Below are positions 16,902-26,020 of a stretch of DNA of 64,000 nt, in pieces (positions within the stretch are counted from its first letter, which is position 1; each line of letters begins with the position of its first letter). Source of the stretch: Clostridium niameyense (GTDB lineage Bacteria > Bacillota > Clostridia > Clostridiales > Clostridiaceae); contig NZ_LN849007.1 in NCBI RefSeq assembly GCF_001243045.1, positions 1,392,989-1,456,988 of the forward strand, in the 5' to 3' direction. Made by a program: the position numbers and the translations under genes. The notes under the pieces were generated by a model that saw nothing but the letters and a program-made list of their open reading frames with translations, searched no databases and was not told where the DNA came from.

Positions 16902-17318
16902 ATGGAATCTCATCCTATAGAAAATTTAATGAAAAATACTATGGAAAATATAAAAGATATGATAGATGTAAATACCATTGTAGGAGATGCTTTAAATACT
17001 AGCGACGGTACTACTATTATACCTATATCTAGAGTTTCCTTTGGTTTTGCATCTGGTGGTTCTGAATTTTCCTCACAAAAACAAAGTGAAGAAGATATGT
17101 CTGAATATCCTTTTGGTGGAGGTTCTGGTGCAGGGATCACTTTAAAACCTGTAGCTTTTTTGGTTATAAAAGAAGATAAAGTACGTCTTTTATCTTTAGA
17201 TCAAAAAAATAGCTGTGATAGACTAATAGACAACGTACCACAAATAATAGATATGTTTAGAAATAAAAATAGTGAAGATGATATAGATTTCAGCTGCGAT
17301 TTTGAAGATGAAAATTAA
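16902..17318 (+). CDS. ytfJ: GerW-family sporulation protein YtfJ
   Basis: 138 residues with the diagnostic N-terminal block (HPIENLMKNTMENIKDMIDVNTIVG), then DGTTIIPISRVSFGFASGGSEF and a glycine-rich GGGSGAGITLKPVAFLVI segment. GerW/YtfJ is a small forespore protein implicated in lysozyme resistance and germination of spores. AAGGAGG is upstream. It is co-transcribed with the DUF2953 gene and converges on scpB, separated by a terminator. Confidence 0.92.
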   Translation: MESHPIENLMKNTMENIKDMIDVNTIVGDALNTSDGTTIIPISRVSFGFASGGSEFSSQKQSEEDMSEYPFGGGSGAGITLKPVAFLVIKEDKVRLLSLDQKNSCDRLIDNVPQIIDMFRNKNSEDDIDFSCDFEDEN

Positions 17319-17350
17319 ATCGGTTTATATTTTATAAGAATATAAATAAA

Positions 17351-17410
17351 AACCTTAACTAATACCTTTTTAATTAAATATAATATAAATCTTTAATATT
17401 AGTTAAGGTT
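17351..17410 (-). terminator. Terminator of the scpA-scpB operon
   Basis: A 14-bp perfect stem (AACCTTAACTAATA / TATTAGTTAAGGTT) with a long AT loop and TTTTTATTT on the minus strand. It sits just past the scpB stop and may also serve ytfJ from the other side. Confidence 0.75.
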
Positions 17411-17414
17411 AATT

Positions 17415-17984
17415 CTATTTTTCCTCAAAATTCTTTAATATATCTTCTAATCTAGGCATTGAGTCTATACTATCTAATCCAAAATACTTCAAAAATTCTT
17501 CTGTAGTTCCATATAAAATGGGTTTTCCTGGAACTTCCAGTCTTCCACATTCTTTTATTATACCTTTTTCCATTAATGTAGCTAATGCTCTATCACTTTT
17601 AACCCCTCTTATTTCATCAATAGCTACCCTTGTTACAGGTTGTTTATAAGCTATTATAGATAAGGTCTCTAAGGCTGCTTGTGATAAAGATTGACGCACA
17701 TTAACATTTAAAAGTTTTTCTATATATTCACTATTTTCTTGTTTTGTAACTAACTGAACTTTATTATTATGTATAATTATTTTTATACCTCTATTAATGT
17801 TTTTATAATCTTGTTCCATTTCCTTTATAATAGTATTTGTCTTCTCTTCACTACATTTTATTATAGAACCTATTTCCTTTATACTTATAGCATCTCCACT
17901 CATAAAAAGTATAGATTCTATTATAGATTTATATTTATCGCTTTTAGAAACCTTGTCCATTTCTAATTGTCGTACATTATCCAT
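17415..17984 (-). CDS. scpB: Segregation and condensation protein B
   Basis: 189 residues with two winged-helix domains (conserved [29 protein letters not shown]). ScpB dimers bind ScpA and the SMC ATPase to form the bacterial condensin that organises and segregates the chromosome. Its ATG overlaps the scpA stop codon (TAATG), indicating translational coupling. The N-terminus carries a short extra leader before the first helix; an alternative ATG eight codons in has no better ribosome-binding site. Confidence 0.93.
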   Translation of the reverse strand: MDNVRQLEMDKVSKSDKYKSIIESILFMSGDAISIKEIGSIIKCSEEKTNTIIKEMEQDYKNINRGIKIIIHNNKVQLVTKQENSEYIEKLLNVNVRQSLSQAALETLSIIAYKQPVTRVAIDEIRGVKSDRALATLMEKGIIKECGRLEVPGKPILYGTTEEFLKYFGLDSIDSMPRLEDILKNFEEK

Positions 17985-18724
17985 TATTGATTTTCCGTCC
18001 CCTCTACATATATTTCTTTAAAATTACTTAACTGATATACTGTAATACTCTTTAATTTTATAAGTTCTAACACTGCTAAAAATGTTACTACTACTTCTAA
18101 TTTGCAATCACATTCTTTTATTAAATCATCAAATAAATACTTTTGTTTTGATTTCATTTTACTTTTTATATATTTAATTTTATCCTCTATTTTGTATTTA
18201 TCTAGATAAATCTCTCCCTTAAATTCTATATCCTTATTCATTTTATTACTATAATAGTTGATTAATTCATTATAAGTATTATATAGTTTAAGCAAGGTAA
18301 TATTTTGTAATAAATCTACTGCTGTATGTTTTTCTTCCTTCTTTTCAATTATTTCCGGTTTTTTACTAAAACATATTCCACAGCTTTTTTGTTTACCTTT
18401 TAAAAATTCTGCTACAGCTTTAAACTTTTTATACTCTAAAAGCTTATCTACAAGTTCTTTTGTAGGATCTGTCTGTGTATCTTCCTCTTCCTCTTGTTTA
18501 GGTAAAAGATATTTAGATTTTATTTCAATTAATGTAGCTGCCATTACTATAAATTCAGAAGTAATTTCTAAATCCAATTCCTCCATTTTATTTAAATATT
18601 CCATATACTGATTAGTTATTTCCTGTATTCTTATGTTATATATATCCATCTTATTCTTTTTAATCAAATGAAGTAATAAATCAAAAGGCCCATCAAAATT
18701 ATGTATTTTTATATTTAATGGCAT
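17984..18724 (-). CDS. scpA: Segregation and condensation protein A
   Basis: 246 residues. The kleisin subunit bridges SMC heads and binds ScpB. The N-terminal motif [22 protein letters not shown] is characteristic, followed by a charged linker and a C-terminal winged helix ([18 protein letters not shown]). AGGAGAG lies before ATG 18724. It is the first gene of a two-gene operon that diverges from the CCA-adding enzyme gene. Confidence 0.94.
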   Translation of the reverse strand: MPLNIKIHNFDGPFDLLLHLIKKNKMDIYNIRIQEITNQYMEYLNKMEELDLEITSEFIVMAATLIEIKSKYLLPKQEEEEDTQTDPTKELVDKLLEYKKFKAVAEFLKGKQKSCGICFSKKPEIIEKKEEKHTAVDLLQNITLLKLYNTYNELINYYSNKMNKDIEFKGEIYLDKYKIEDKIKYIKSKMKSKQKYLFDDLIKECDCKLEVVVTFLAVLELIKLKSITVYQLSNFKEIYVEGTENQ

Positions 18725-18917
18725 ATTTAATCTCTCCTATATTGCTTTCTACGAATTTTTTATTAATTATATACTGTTACACTTCTTTCTTATTTTAAGC
18801 ATATCACAAAATTTTAATGCTATATATTTGTGATATACATAATTATCATTGACTTTTACTAAAATAATTATATAATTATATTCAAAATTGTACAACTTAC
18901 TTTAAAGGAGAATACAT

Positions 18918-20264
18918 ATGAATCTAAAAATTAACCCTCCTAAAAATGCTGCTCTAGCAGTAAAAATGCTATTGAATTCTGGATTTGAGGCAGGATTTGT
19001 AGGAGGATGTATACGAGACGCTCTTATGAATAAGACACCTAATGATTGGGATATTTGCACCTCTGCTACTCCTTATGAAATACAAGAGGTGTTTAAAGAT
19101 TTTAAGAAGCTTACTATAGGTTTAAAGCATGGTACAATAGTTGTTATTATAGATAAGGAACAAATCGAGATTACAACCTATAGAATAGATGGAACCTACT
19201 CAGATGGACGCCATCCGGATAAAGTATGCTTTACAAGAAATCTTTTAGAAGATTTAAAAAGACGTGACTACACACAAAATGCTATATTTTTTAATGAATT
19301 TCAAGGAATTATAGATCCCTTTAATGGTATTTCTGATATAAAAAATAAAACTATAAGAGCTGTAGGAGAACCTAATAAGAGATTACAAGAAGATGCTTTA
19401 AGAATTCTAAGGGGAGTTAGATTTTCATCTACTTTAGGATTTAACATTGAAAAATATACTAAAAAAGCTATGTTTAAAAACAAAGAACTCTTAAAAAATA
19501 TTTCTCAAGAACGCATTACTGTAGAATTTATTAAGCTAATTCAAGGTAAAAATATAGTAAATGTATTAAAGGAGTTTAAAGATATCATAGCTTATATTAT
19601 ACCAGAGATGCAGGATTTAATAGATTTTTCTAAAACTTATGACTTATGGATACCCACAATTATTTCTGTTAATGATTCAAAAGATTTAATATTAAAATTA
19701 ACTATGTTATTTCGTAATATTGGAAAACCTTATTGTTATAGCAAAGATAAAAAAGGTAATATAATATTTCATGATTCAGAATCAAGATCTTGTCATATTG
19801 CCTCCATAATTTTTAAACGTATGAAAATCACTAACGCTGAAGAACTAAATAAAAATGATGTAAAAGATATTATAGAATTAATTAAATATCAAAACATTCT
19901 TATAGAGCCCAATAAAAATAGCATAAAAAAAATCTTATATGAATTGAGGGGTAATAAGCTACAATTTAGAAGATTACTTGAAATAAAACGAATAAGTATT
20001 CTCAGTGAAAATCATAGTAATTCAAAGGACTTACTAAAAAAATATGATAATATTGAAAAAATATTTTGTGAACTATTAAGAGAAAATACTTGTGTATGTT
20101 TAAAGGATTTAGATATTAACGGTAAAGATTTAATATCTCTTGGAATTTCACCAGGTATTAGAATAGGAAAAATATTAAATGAATTATTGAAGGATGTAAT
20201 AAACGAAGTTTTACCTAATAATAAATCTGCATTAATAAACGCTGCTAAAAAGTATCTTTCTTAA
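18918..20264 (+). CDS. CCA tRNA nucleotidyltransferase family protein
   Basis: 448 residues, a class II nucleotidyltransferase. The N-terminal catalytic head has GGCIRDALMNKTPNDWDIC, including the paired metal-binding aspartates in DWD. RDYTQNAIFFNEF, the nucleotide-binding arginine segment RLQEDALRILRGVRFSS and a C-terminal helical body follow. It adds or repairs the 3' CCA of tRNAs. The region corresponding to the HD phosphohydrolase motif reads RNIGKP where many relatives have HDIGKP, so the auxiliary phosphatase site looks degenerate. AAAGGAG precedes the ATG. A terminator follows directly. Confidence 0.9.
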   Translation: MNLKINPPKNAALAVKMLLNSGFEAGFVGGCIRDALMNKTPNDWDICTSATPYEIQEVFKDFKKLTIGLKHGTIVVIIDKEQIEITTYRIDGTYSDGRHPDKVCFTRNLLEDLKRRDYTQNAIFFNEFQGIIDPFNGISDIKNKTIRAVGEPNKRLQEDALRILRGVRFSSTLGFNIEKYTKKAMFKNKELLKNISQERITVEFIKLIQGKNIVNVLKEFKDIIAYIIPEMQDLIDFSKTYDLWIPTIISVNDSKDLILKLTMLFRNIGKPYCYSKDKKGNIIFHDSESRSCHIASIIFKRMKITNAEELNKNDVKDIIELIKYQNILIEPNKNSIKKILYELRGNKLQFRRLLEIKRISILSENHSNSKDLLKKYDNIEKIFCELLRENTCVCLKDLDINGKDLISLGISPGIRIGKILNELLKDVINEVLPNNKSALINAAKKYLS

Positions 20265-20282
20265 AAATACATTGATAAAATT

Positions 20283-20314
20283 AAAAAGCTAACATTTTAA
20301 TATGTTAGCTTTTT
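20283..20314. terminator. Bidirectional terminator
   Basis: A 13-bp perfect stem (AAAAAGCTAACAT / ATGTTAGCTTTTT) with a 6-nt loop between the convergent nucleotidyltransferase and dacF genes. Confidence 0.9.
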
Positions 20315-20340
20315 GTTATATATTTTTTAACTATAGTCTA

Positions 20341-21570
20341 TTAAATAGCATTATTTGTTACTTTTTCAAAACCGCTTTTTAGATGATTAAAAAATCCTGA
20401 TTTTCTTATATTTCTATCAGGTACCACTTTTATTTTTCCCGCCAATTTTCCATCTACATATATTTCACAAATACCTGCTTCTTGATTCATTTTATATTCT
20501 TTAACATTAGAGTTAATTACACATTTTTTAGTAATTTTATTTTCTTTTCCTTTTTCAATTATTACACTAAAATCTTCTCCAGCCTTAGCCATGAAGTATT
20601 TACTTCCTTTGGAATTTAAAGGAACCTTTGCTATAGCATCACCTTTTTTAATAATACTTTTTAATTCAAACTTAGAAAAACCATAATTCATAAGCTTTCC
20701 TGCATCTCTATTTCTTACCTTGTAAGTTGGTGATCCCATTATTACAGCTAACATTCTAACTCCGTCTCTTTTAGCTGTAGCTGATATACAATACTTTGCT
20801 TCGTCTGTAAATCCTGTTTTTAATCCATCACAACCTTTAAAGAATCTTACCAATTTATTATGATTAACAAGTCCTATTGGACTTTTTCTTCCTTCAGATA
20901 TGGTTTCCATATATGTTCCTGTATATTTTAAAATTTGTTTGTGTTTTAAAAGTTCTCTAGACATTATTGATATATCATTTGCAGAAGTTTTATGTCCTTC
21001 AGCACTAAGTCCAGTACAATTTTTAAAACTTGTATCTTTCATATTTAAACTTTGAGCTCTTTCATTCATCTTTTTTACGAAAGACTCTTCACTTCCTGCT
21101 ATGTATTCTGACATAGCAACTGCCGCATCATTTCCAGATGCTATGGCTATTCCTTTTAATAACTCTTCTACAGTTCTCTCTTCTCCTACATCTAAAAGCA
21201 TAGAACTACCGCCCATTTTCTTTGCATTTTCACTTACAGTAACCTTATCTGTAAACTTAATTTTTCCTGAATCTATAGCCTCCATAGTTAAAAGCATTGT
21301 CATTATTTTTGTAACAGAAGCTGGAGCAAATTTTTCATGAGAATTTTTTTCATATATTATTTGCCCTGTAGTAGGTTCCATAAGTAACGCTGATTTAGCC
21401 TCTACATTTAACGCATCCTGCTTTTCTTTACCATGTTCATCCTTATTTTGCTTTTCTTCTTCTTTTGTTTGGTTCATAAGTGTTCTTGCATTAACAGGTT
21501 TTGCAAATATACCAAATATAAAGGTTATGGTAATTATTACACTAAATAAACAATAAACTTTTCTTTTCAT
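20341..21570 (-). CDS. dacF: D-alanyl-D-alanine carboxypeptidase DacF-like
   Basis: 409 residues with an N-terminal signal peptide and a charged Lys/Glu-rich spacer. The catalytic domain carries SxxK (SVTK), SxN (SGND) and KTG (KTGFTDEAK), and a C-terminal beta domain follows. It removes the terminal D-alanine from peptidoglycan stem peptides. The start is ATG 21570 with GGAGGG upstream; the frame extends 36 nt further without a better site. In Bacillus and clostridia dacF neighbours punA/pdp and sporulation genes; here the nucleoside genes resume at 26.9 kb after a decayed insert, which supports calling this the dacF orthologue. Confidence 0.9.
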   Translation of the reverse strand: MKRKVYCLFSVIITITFIFGIFAKPVNARTLMNQTKEEEKQNKDEHGKEKQDALNVEAKSALLMEPTTGQIIYEKNSHEKFAPASVTKIMTMLLTMEAIDSGKIKFTDKVTVSENAKKMGGSSMLLDVGEERTVEELLKGIAIASGNDAAVAMSEYIAGSEESFVKKMNERAQSLNMKDTSFKNCTGLSAEGHKTSANDISIMSRELLKHKQILKYTGTYMETISEGRKSPIGLVNHNKLVRFFKGCDGLKTGFTDEAKYCISATAKRDGVRMLAVIMGSPTYKVRNRDAGKLMNYGFSKFELKSIIKKGDAIAKVPLNSKGSKYFMAKAGEDFSVIIEKGKENKITKKCVINSNVKEYKMNQEAGICEIYVDGKLAGKIKVVPDRNIRKSGFFNHLKSGFEKVTNNAI

Positions 21571-21680
21571 GTTTATATGTCCCTCCTTCACAAGTATTTT
21601 CTCCATTTTTTCATAATATTATCACGGAAAATTTTTCTGAATTGTAAATTAGAGACATATAACTAAATATTCAATTAAAT

Positions 21681-22334
21681 TCAAAAGTTATTTAATTGAT
21701 TCAATCCATCTAATACCTCATCTAAAGGTAAGTTACCTTTTTCAAGTTCTTCTTCAGATTTACATTTTAATCTTTCATAAAAATCTTTAGCCTTATTAAT
21801 TATTTCTTTATTATCATTATTTTTATCTAAAATTTCAAAAATCATATCCTCCGCCCTAGAGTATTCTCCTTTAACTTCATAATATTCAAATAGTAGAGAT
21901 TTACTATATAAAGGTAATTCATACTGCTCTGTTATATCTATAATATCATCAATTTTACTAAAGAATTCCTGTGTGCATAACTTGTTTTCCCTAAGAATTA
22001 ATTCTATAAGTATATTTAAACTTTTTATGTATATATTAAAACTTTTTATACTTTCCCCTTTTAATTCATATAGATTAGCTTTTTCCTTTAACAGCTCTGA
22101 AAGAATAATGGATTTTCCTATATTTATTTTTCCACTACTACTTATAATAGACATTAAATCTTTATATGGAAGAATGTCTATTGTCTCAAATCTTAATCCT
22201 AAAAATTGTTTCAGAGAATCATTTATTAAATTCATAGATTTATCTAAATTCTTTTCTTTTTTTAACTTTTTTAACTTATCTAAAGTTATATATAACTCAT
22301 TTAACATAATAGATGTATAATCATTTTTTATCAT
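21681..22334 (-). CDS. DUF6483 family protein
   Basis: 217 residues, mostly alpha-helical, soluble and charged. The N-terminal motif (DYTSIMLNELYITLDKLKKLKKEK) and the later tetratricopeptide-like helices match the pattern of DUF6483 proteins of Firmicutes, whose function is unknown. No Shine-Dalgarno sequence is evident before ATG 22334, and the next ATG (nine codons in) is no better. It lies 110 nt upstream of dacF and may be co-transcribed with it. No catalytic motif is visible. Confidence 0.65.
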   Translation of the reverse strand: MIKNDYTSIMLNELYITLDKLKKLKKEKNLDKSMNLINDSLKQFLGLRFETIDILPYKDLMSIISSSGKINIGKSIILSELLKEKANLYELKGESIKSFNIYIKSLNILIELILRENKLCTQEFFSKIDDIIDITEQYELPLYSKSLLFEYYEVKGEYSRAEDMIFEILDKNNDNKEIINKAKDFYERLKCKSEEELEKGNLPLDEVLDGLNQLNNF

Positions 22335-22433
22335 AATTTTTGTTCAGTGAACTAATTCACCAAATCTACCCTCCTTTAAATTTATACACTTAGTATATAA
22401 CAAATATCCATTGTGTTACATATAAGTTATATA

Positions 22434-22617
22434 TTTAATCTTTTATCGTGAAAAAATTTATTTATAGAGTTTTTAAACTTAAAACCATTTAAATCTGATT
22501 TAACCCCTATTAAATATTTACTATAAGGTAAAAAACTAATTACATAAAAAATAAATGTATTTATAGTTACTGTTAATACCAATAAAATAATTGGCGAATA
22601 TAAATTATTCGTTTAAT
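22434..22617 (-). pseudogene. C-terminal fragment of a membrane protein
   Basis: A minus-strand open stretch bounded upstream by a stop and without a start codon encodes one or two hydrophobic segments and a basic tail (YVISFLPYSKYLIGVKSD, FKNSINKFFHDKRLNI). It resembles the end of an ABC permease. Part of the decayed region from 22.4 to 26.5 kb. Confidence 0.45.
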
Positions 22618-22657
22618 GTGTATTTTTATCAAAGTAAGTTGCTTGTCCCCCTAAATT

Positions 22658-22935
22658 TCAGAATCCCATAATCCCATCATCATCACCAACATTAGAAACT
22701 CCATCCATATTTTTTAATTGATTAAAATCTCTTTTATCAAATGGTTGTACATTCTCATCACTATTAATACCTTTGCTTTCAAAAGTTATATTTATAGAAT
22801 TAACATCTGTAGGCTCATCAGCAACGGTAATATGGATCATTAGTTATAGCTCTTCTTTTTAGGATATTCTTTTTTAATAATTGCAGCATTTCTAGAAGCA
22901 TATATTACTCCAAGATTTATAAAATATATTTAAAT
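22658..22935 (-). pseudogene. Remnants of an ABC-transporter permease (MacB-like extracytoplasmic part)
   Basis: A 60-residue open frame (22658-22840) reads like the extracytoplasmic domain of a MacB/FtsX-type permease (SINITFESKGI, FDKRDFNQLKNMDGVSNV). It has no ribosome-binding site and stops abruptly. Just upstream, a second fragment (to about 22935) ends in IKKEYPKKKSYN. Neither is a complete gene. They are best read as debris of one or two ABC-transporter genes. Confidence 0.45.
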
Positions 22936-22962
22936 AATTTAATCTTAATAAAGGAGATTTTC

Positions 22963-23334
22963 ATGAGAGATTTAGTACTATTACTTAAAGATTATAAAAA
23001 CTATTTCAGTAAAGATAGTATTAAATCAACACCCATTTTATTAACAATTTACATAATTTTAAATACTTTTAAAATCTATATTAGCGTTTATTATGTTACC
23101 AATAATTCTAGTATAAATAAATTATTTGAAGTATTTCTAATCCCAAAACCGTTTGTTATTGGAATAATGTGTTTAGTTTTAATTATATTCTTAATATTAA
23201 CAGTTAATATAAATTATTTTTTTATATCAATAATGAATAGTATGTTTGAAAAAAATCATTTTAATAAATCTTCACTTAAATCATTAATATATACAACTCA
23301 ATATCATATTCTATTAAACAATTCATATAAATAA
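22963..23334 (+). CDS. Small membrane protein, unknown
   Basis: 123 residues with three hydrophobic segments (about 24-45, 64-85 and around 90) and a basic C-terminus. AAAGGAG lies before the ATG and a strong hairpin overlaps the stop, so it looks like an expressed unit. The family was not recognised; it might be a shortened ABC-2-type membrane protein, given the decayed transporter genes around it. It is the only plus-strand gene between 20.3 and 35.3 kb. Confidence 0.5.
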   Translation: MRDLVLLLKDYKNYFSKDSIKSTPILLTIYIILNTFKIYISVYYVTNNSSINKLFEVFLIPKPFVIGIMCLVLIIFLILTVNINYFFISIMNSMFEKNHFNKSSLKSLIYTTQYHILLNNSYK

Positions 23335-23375
23335 TCTTTCGTATTATAAAATGGATATTTTATAATACGAAAGAT
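23334..23375. terminator. Hairpin terminator after the small membrane protein
   Basis: A 19-bp perfect stem (outer arms ATCTTTCGTATT / AATACGAAAGAT) with a GGAT loop, starting at the last base of the stop codon. It is short of a classic T run but strong. Confidence 0.7.
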
Positions 23376-23463
23376 ATTATTGCTGATATAATAATTATTA
23401 TAATAAATATAATCAAAAACTCCTTACTGTTATTTGATTTCATTTAGTTATCCTCCTTATAAT

Positions 23464-23847
23464 TTAATTATTTATTAAAAATAATTCTTCTACTTTCGTT
23501 TTTAACATTTTTGATAACTTTATTGCCAATTCTAAACTTGGATTATATTTATTATTTTCAATTGCATTAATTGTTTGTCTAGTTACATTAAGAAAATTTG
23601 CTAAATCTTCCTGTGTATAATTATTTTTCTTTCTTAGTTCTTTAATCCTATTCTTCATTTCTAGCACCCATTTTTTTCTAAGGATAAGTACACTTATATA
23701 CATTACAATATTTTGAGTTAAAAATAATATAAAAGGTACTCCAAACTCAGAATGTTTAACATATTGATAAATACACCATATAACTAAAAAAGCTGATGTA
23801 TATATCCATGATATTTTTATGCTTTTTAATGTTATGGCTGCTTCCAT
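23464..23847 (-). CDS. Membrane segment fused to an XRE-type HTH regulator
   Basis: 127 residues. The N-terminal half has two hydrophobic helices (SWIYTSAFLVIWCIYQYV and an NIVMYISVLIL stretch). The C-terminal 68 residues are a compact XRE HTH (RIKELRKKNNYTQEDLANFLNVTRQTINAIENNKYNPSLELAIKLS). In many Firmicutes such a small HTH (YozG-like) is a separate gene beside a small membrane protein; here they are one frame, with an internal ATG at the join (…VLEMKNRI) that could restart translation. ATG 23847 follows AAGGTGG. It is probably the regulator of the adjacent, now decayed, membrane or ABC genes. Confidence 0.7.
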   Translation of the reverse strand: MEAAITLKSIKISWIYTSAFLVIWCIYQYVKHSEFGVPFILFLTQNIVMYISVLILRKKWVLEMKNRIKELRKKNNYTQEDLANFLNVTRQTINAIENNKYNPSLELAIKLSKMLKTKVEELFLINN

Positions 23848-23871
23848 TTCATCCACCTTTTTCACATGCAC

Positions 23872-24600
23872 GCCCCTAAGTATTGGAATTACTTTACATT
23901 TATAGTTTATTGTTACCAGTAAAAATTGTCAAGAACCTTTTACATTTTTTAGATATAACATATAATTAATAAACTATAAAAGTTCTTAAATAAATATAAT
24001 TTTACTTAATATAGTTTTTGGCACACTGATAAAATAACATATAATACTTATAAATACAGGATATTTTATATTTATAATAAAAAAGAGAATAAGGGAAATA
24101 TGATACCACTTACTAATTAGTAAGTGGTAAGTTAGCTGTGGCAACTATATTTCTATCTTAAAAAAGTGATATTATTTTAAGATTTTTTTAACTCTGTTTT
24201 AACTCTATTTGAACTCCATATGAGTCCTAATTACATCCATTTTTACTCTACTATAACTAAGTTATATCTGTTTATTTCTTAAAATTAGGAGTTATTGCTA
24301 AGTTTATATAGATTAAATAATCTATTATTGTTTTTAATTATAATAACTCTCACATCGATTTTTAGCCTCTTTCTGTTTCTTTTCTTATACACTCTATATG
24401 AATCTTATAAATCATATCTAATTTCTTAACAAATAAAATATAAATTTTATAGTAGTAGAGTTTGCCCCGCTGTGCATCTAAAATTTCCATAGATAGTGTG
24501 TAAATTTAATATATTCTAGCTTTTAAAATTAATTATAGATAGTTTTATACCTATAATGCTAAAACTATCTTAAAATGCTTTATAATTCATAATAAATACA
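23872..24600. other. Intergenic region with a 26-nt perfect palindrome
   Basis: About 730 bases without a supported gene. The notable element is a perfect palindrome at 24104-24129, TACCACTTACTAATTAGTAAGTGGTA in full symmetry (half-site TACCACTTACTAA). It could be an operator left from a lost gene, or a terminator. The rest is AT-rich with stops in all frames. Confidence 0.45.
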
Positions 24601-24624
24601 TAAAAAAAGTAACTATAAAGCTAC
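24601..24624 (-). terminator. Terminator downstream of the ABC permease unit
   Basis: A short minus-strand stem (GTAGCT / AGTTAC with one G-U pair, TTAT loop) followed by seven Ts. It lies 27 nt after the last of two tiny ORFs that follow the permease gene. Confidence 0.6.
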
Positions 24625-24650
24625 CCTTAATATCTTATACTTATATATTT

Positions 24651-24722
24651 TTATAATAAAAATTTATCAAAAACTTTCTTTTTTATTATTTTATATAAAT
24701 TATTAAAATGTTCTACTAACAA
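24651..24722 (-). CDS. Possible 23-residue basic peptide
   Basis: A TTG start 5 nt after GGAGG opens a 23-codon frame (MLVEHFNNLYKIIKKKVFDKFLL) that ends just before a terminator. The peptide is cationic and amphipathic. It may be a genuine small peptide or the remnant of a longer gene; only the ribosome-binding site and terminator support it. Confidence 0.3.
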   Translation of the reverse strand: MLVEHFNNLYKIIKKKVFDKFLL

Positions 24723-24735
24723 TCTTTCCTCCTTA

Positions 24736-24816
24736 TTAACTTTTTTTCAGACACTCTTTTACTAAATAATTTTTATGTTTTGAAAATCTTAAATTTATTC
24801 CTTCTAATATTGTCAT
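24736..24816 (-). CDS. Possible 26-residue peptide
   Basis: An ATG frame of 26 codons (MTILEGINLRFSKHKNYLVK…) begins 25 nt after the ABC permease stop and ends just before the next Shine-Dalgarno sequence. Its own ribosome-binding site (AGGA) is too close to the ATG to be convincing. It could be a coupled small peptide or debris. Confidence 0.22.
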   Translation of the reverse strand: MTILEGINLRFSKHKNYLVKECLKKS

Positions 24817-24841
24817 TCCTATATAAAAATTCTTACTATTA

Positions 24842-25537
24842 TTATTTTTCTGTATTTAAGTTTTCTATGTGTTTTATTGATAAGTATCCAGATAATATTC
24901 CTAAAGATGCAAGTGACAAAGGAATCGCTATTATAGAATTTAGTGAAAATCCATTGTTGTAAGAGCAGACAATAGATACTAAAACAATAGATGATAAGAT
25001 TGTTACAAAAGTTGATTTCTTAATTATTCCTAAATACATAGATATTAGGTTCATAAGAGACGATGTAATTGCATACATAAATAAAGTTAAAGTGTTGATC
25101 GTTATCATATTTATATTTAATTTGTTAGGTACTAGATTAAAAATTTTATCTAAAAAATAAAAACTAATTTCTAGAAAAATATTTGATAACATTATTGTTA
25201 AGAAAGTAAACATAATAACAATAATAATTTTAGATATAATTATGTTTCTTATATCTATTGGATGTGAAAATAATGTATTCATTTTTTTATTTTTTAAATC
25301 CTTAATAATGATATTTGAAATAAGTACACTAGAAAAAATCATAAAAGTCGCTCGAACCAAACTATCTATTATAGCAAAAATAATTGAATAATTTGACATT
25401 GGAGTTATCTTTAAATCTTTCATTGGATAGGTGATAAGAATTAAAATACCTAAGATAATAATATTCGCAATAATTACATTTTTTATATATTTCCCGAAAT
25501 TTAACCTTTTTAATTCAGATTTAATTAATTTAATCAC
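24842..25537 (-). CDS. ABC-2 type transporter permease
   Basis: 231 residues with six hydrophobic segments. The N-terminal IKLIKSELKRLNF leader and the SHPIDIRNIIISKIIIV cytoplasmic stretch are typical of ABC-2 permeases of peptide or bacitracin-type exporters. GTG 25537 follows GGAGGGG at good spacing. No ATP-binding partner is adjacent; the upstream 400 bases contain only fragments, so the transporter may be orphaned or non-functional. Substrate unknown. Confidence 0.75.
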   Translation of the reverse strand: MIKLIKSELKRLNFGKYIKNVIIANIIILGILILITYPMKDLKITPMSNYSIIFAIIDSLVRATFMIFSSVLISNIIIKDLKNKKMNTLFSHPIDIRNIIISKIIIVIMFTFLTIMLSNIFLEISFYFLDKIFNLVPNKLNINMITINTLTLFMYAITSSLMNLISMYLGIIKKSTFVTILSSIVLVSIVCSYNNGFSLNSIIAIPLSLASLGILSGYLSIKHIENLNTEK

Positions 25538-25557
25538 TTCATGCCCCTCCTTATTAA

Positions 25558-25730
25558 TTATTTAAAAAATCCTCTGTACAACACTTTTCTTTAATATCTT
25601 TTTCATAATAAAATAAATTATATGATATCTCTTTAATAGTCCTTTTAAATATTGCCTTGATATATAATATTTCTAAAAATATTCTGTTAAAAATAATCGT
25701 ATTTGCCTTAGATCAGCTAAACTTATAATC
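25558..25730 (-). pseudogene. Fragment of an unknown ORF
   Basis: An open minus-strand stretch, interrupted upstream by TGA and lacking a start, ends in KDIKEKCCTEDFLNN just before the permease ribosome-binding site. It looks like the C-terminus of a lost gene in the same operon. The family was not recognised. Confidence 0.35.
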
Positions 25731-25779
25731 TTTTAAAAAATTTCATTAGAATTAAGATTTGCAATTTTACTTTCAATAT

Positions 25780-25980
25780 CCATTAAGTAACATACATTTT
25801 GCATAATGGATAAAATATATTGATTCAATACCAATTGCCATTAGACTATAAAATCCTTTCGAATTTGTTCCTATAATTAACACAATTTGCATAATAAATG
25901 TAACAACTAATTTAATAATTGGACTCAAATATTTTTTATTATTTTTAAGATGATGTGCAAAAAATTAGAGTTATTGTAAT
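25780..25980 (-). pseudogene. Fragment of a membrane protein
   Basis: An open minus-strand frame without a start codon encodes two hydrophobic stretches (SPIIKLVVTFIMQIVLIIG and SLMAIGIESIYFIHYA), ending in a TGA. It is probably the end of a second ABC-2-like permease. Confidence 0.4.
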
Positions 25981-26020
25981 TATACTTTTACATTTTTTCT
26001 TCAAACAAAAATACTAGTAT

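Noticed and set aside
24780-24962. Plus-strand 60-codon frame overlapping the ABC permease end
   Set aside because: No ribosome-binding site and largely antisense to the permease.
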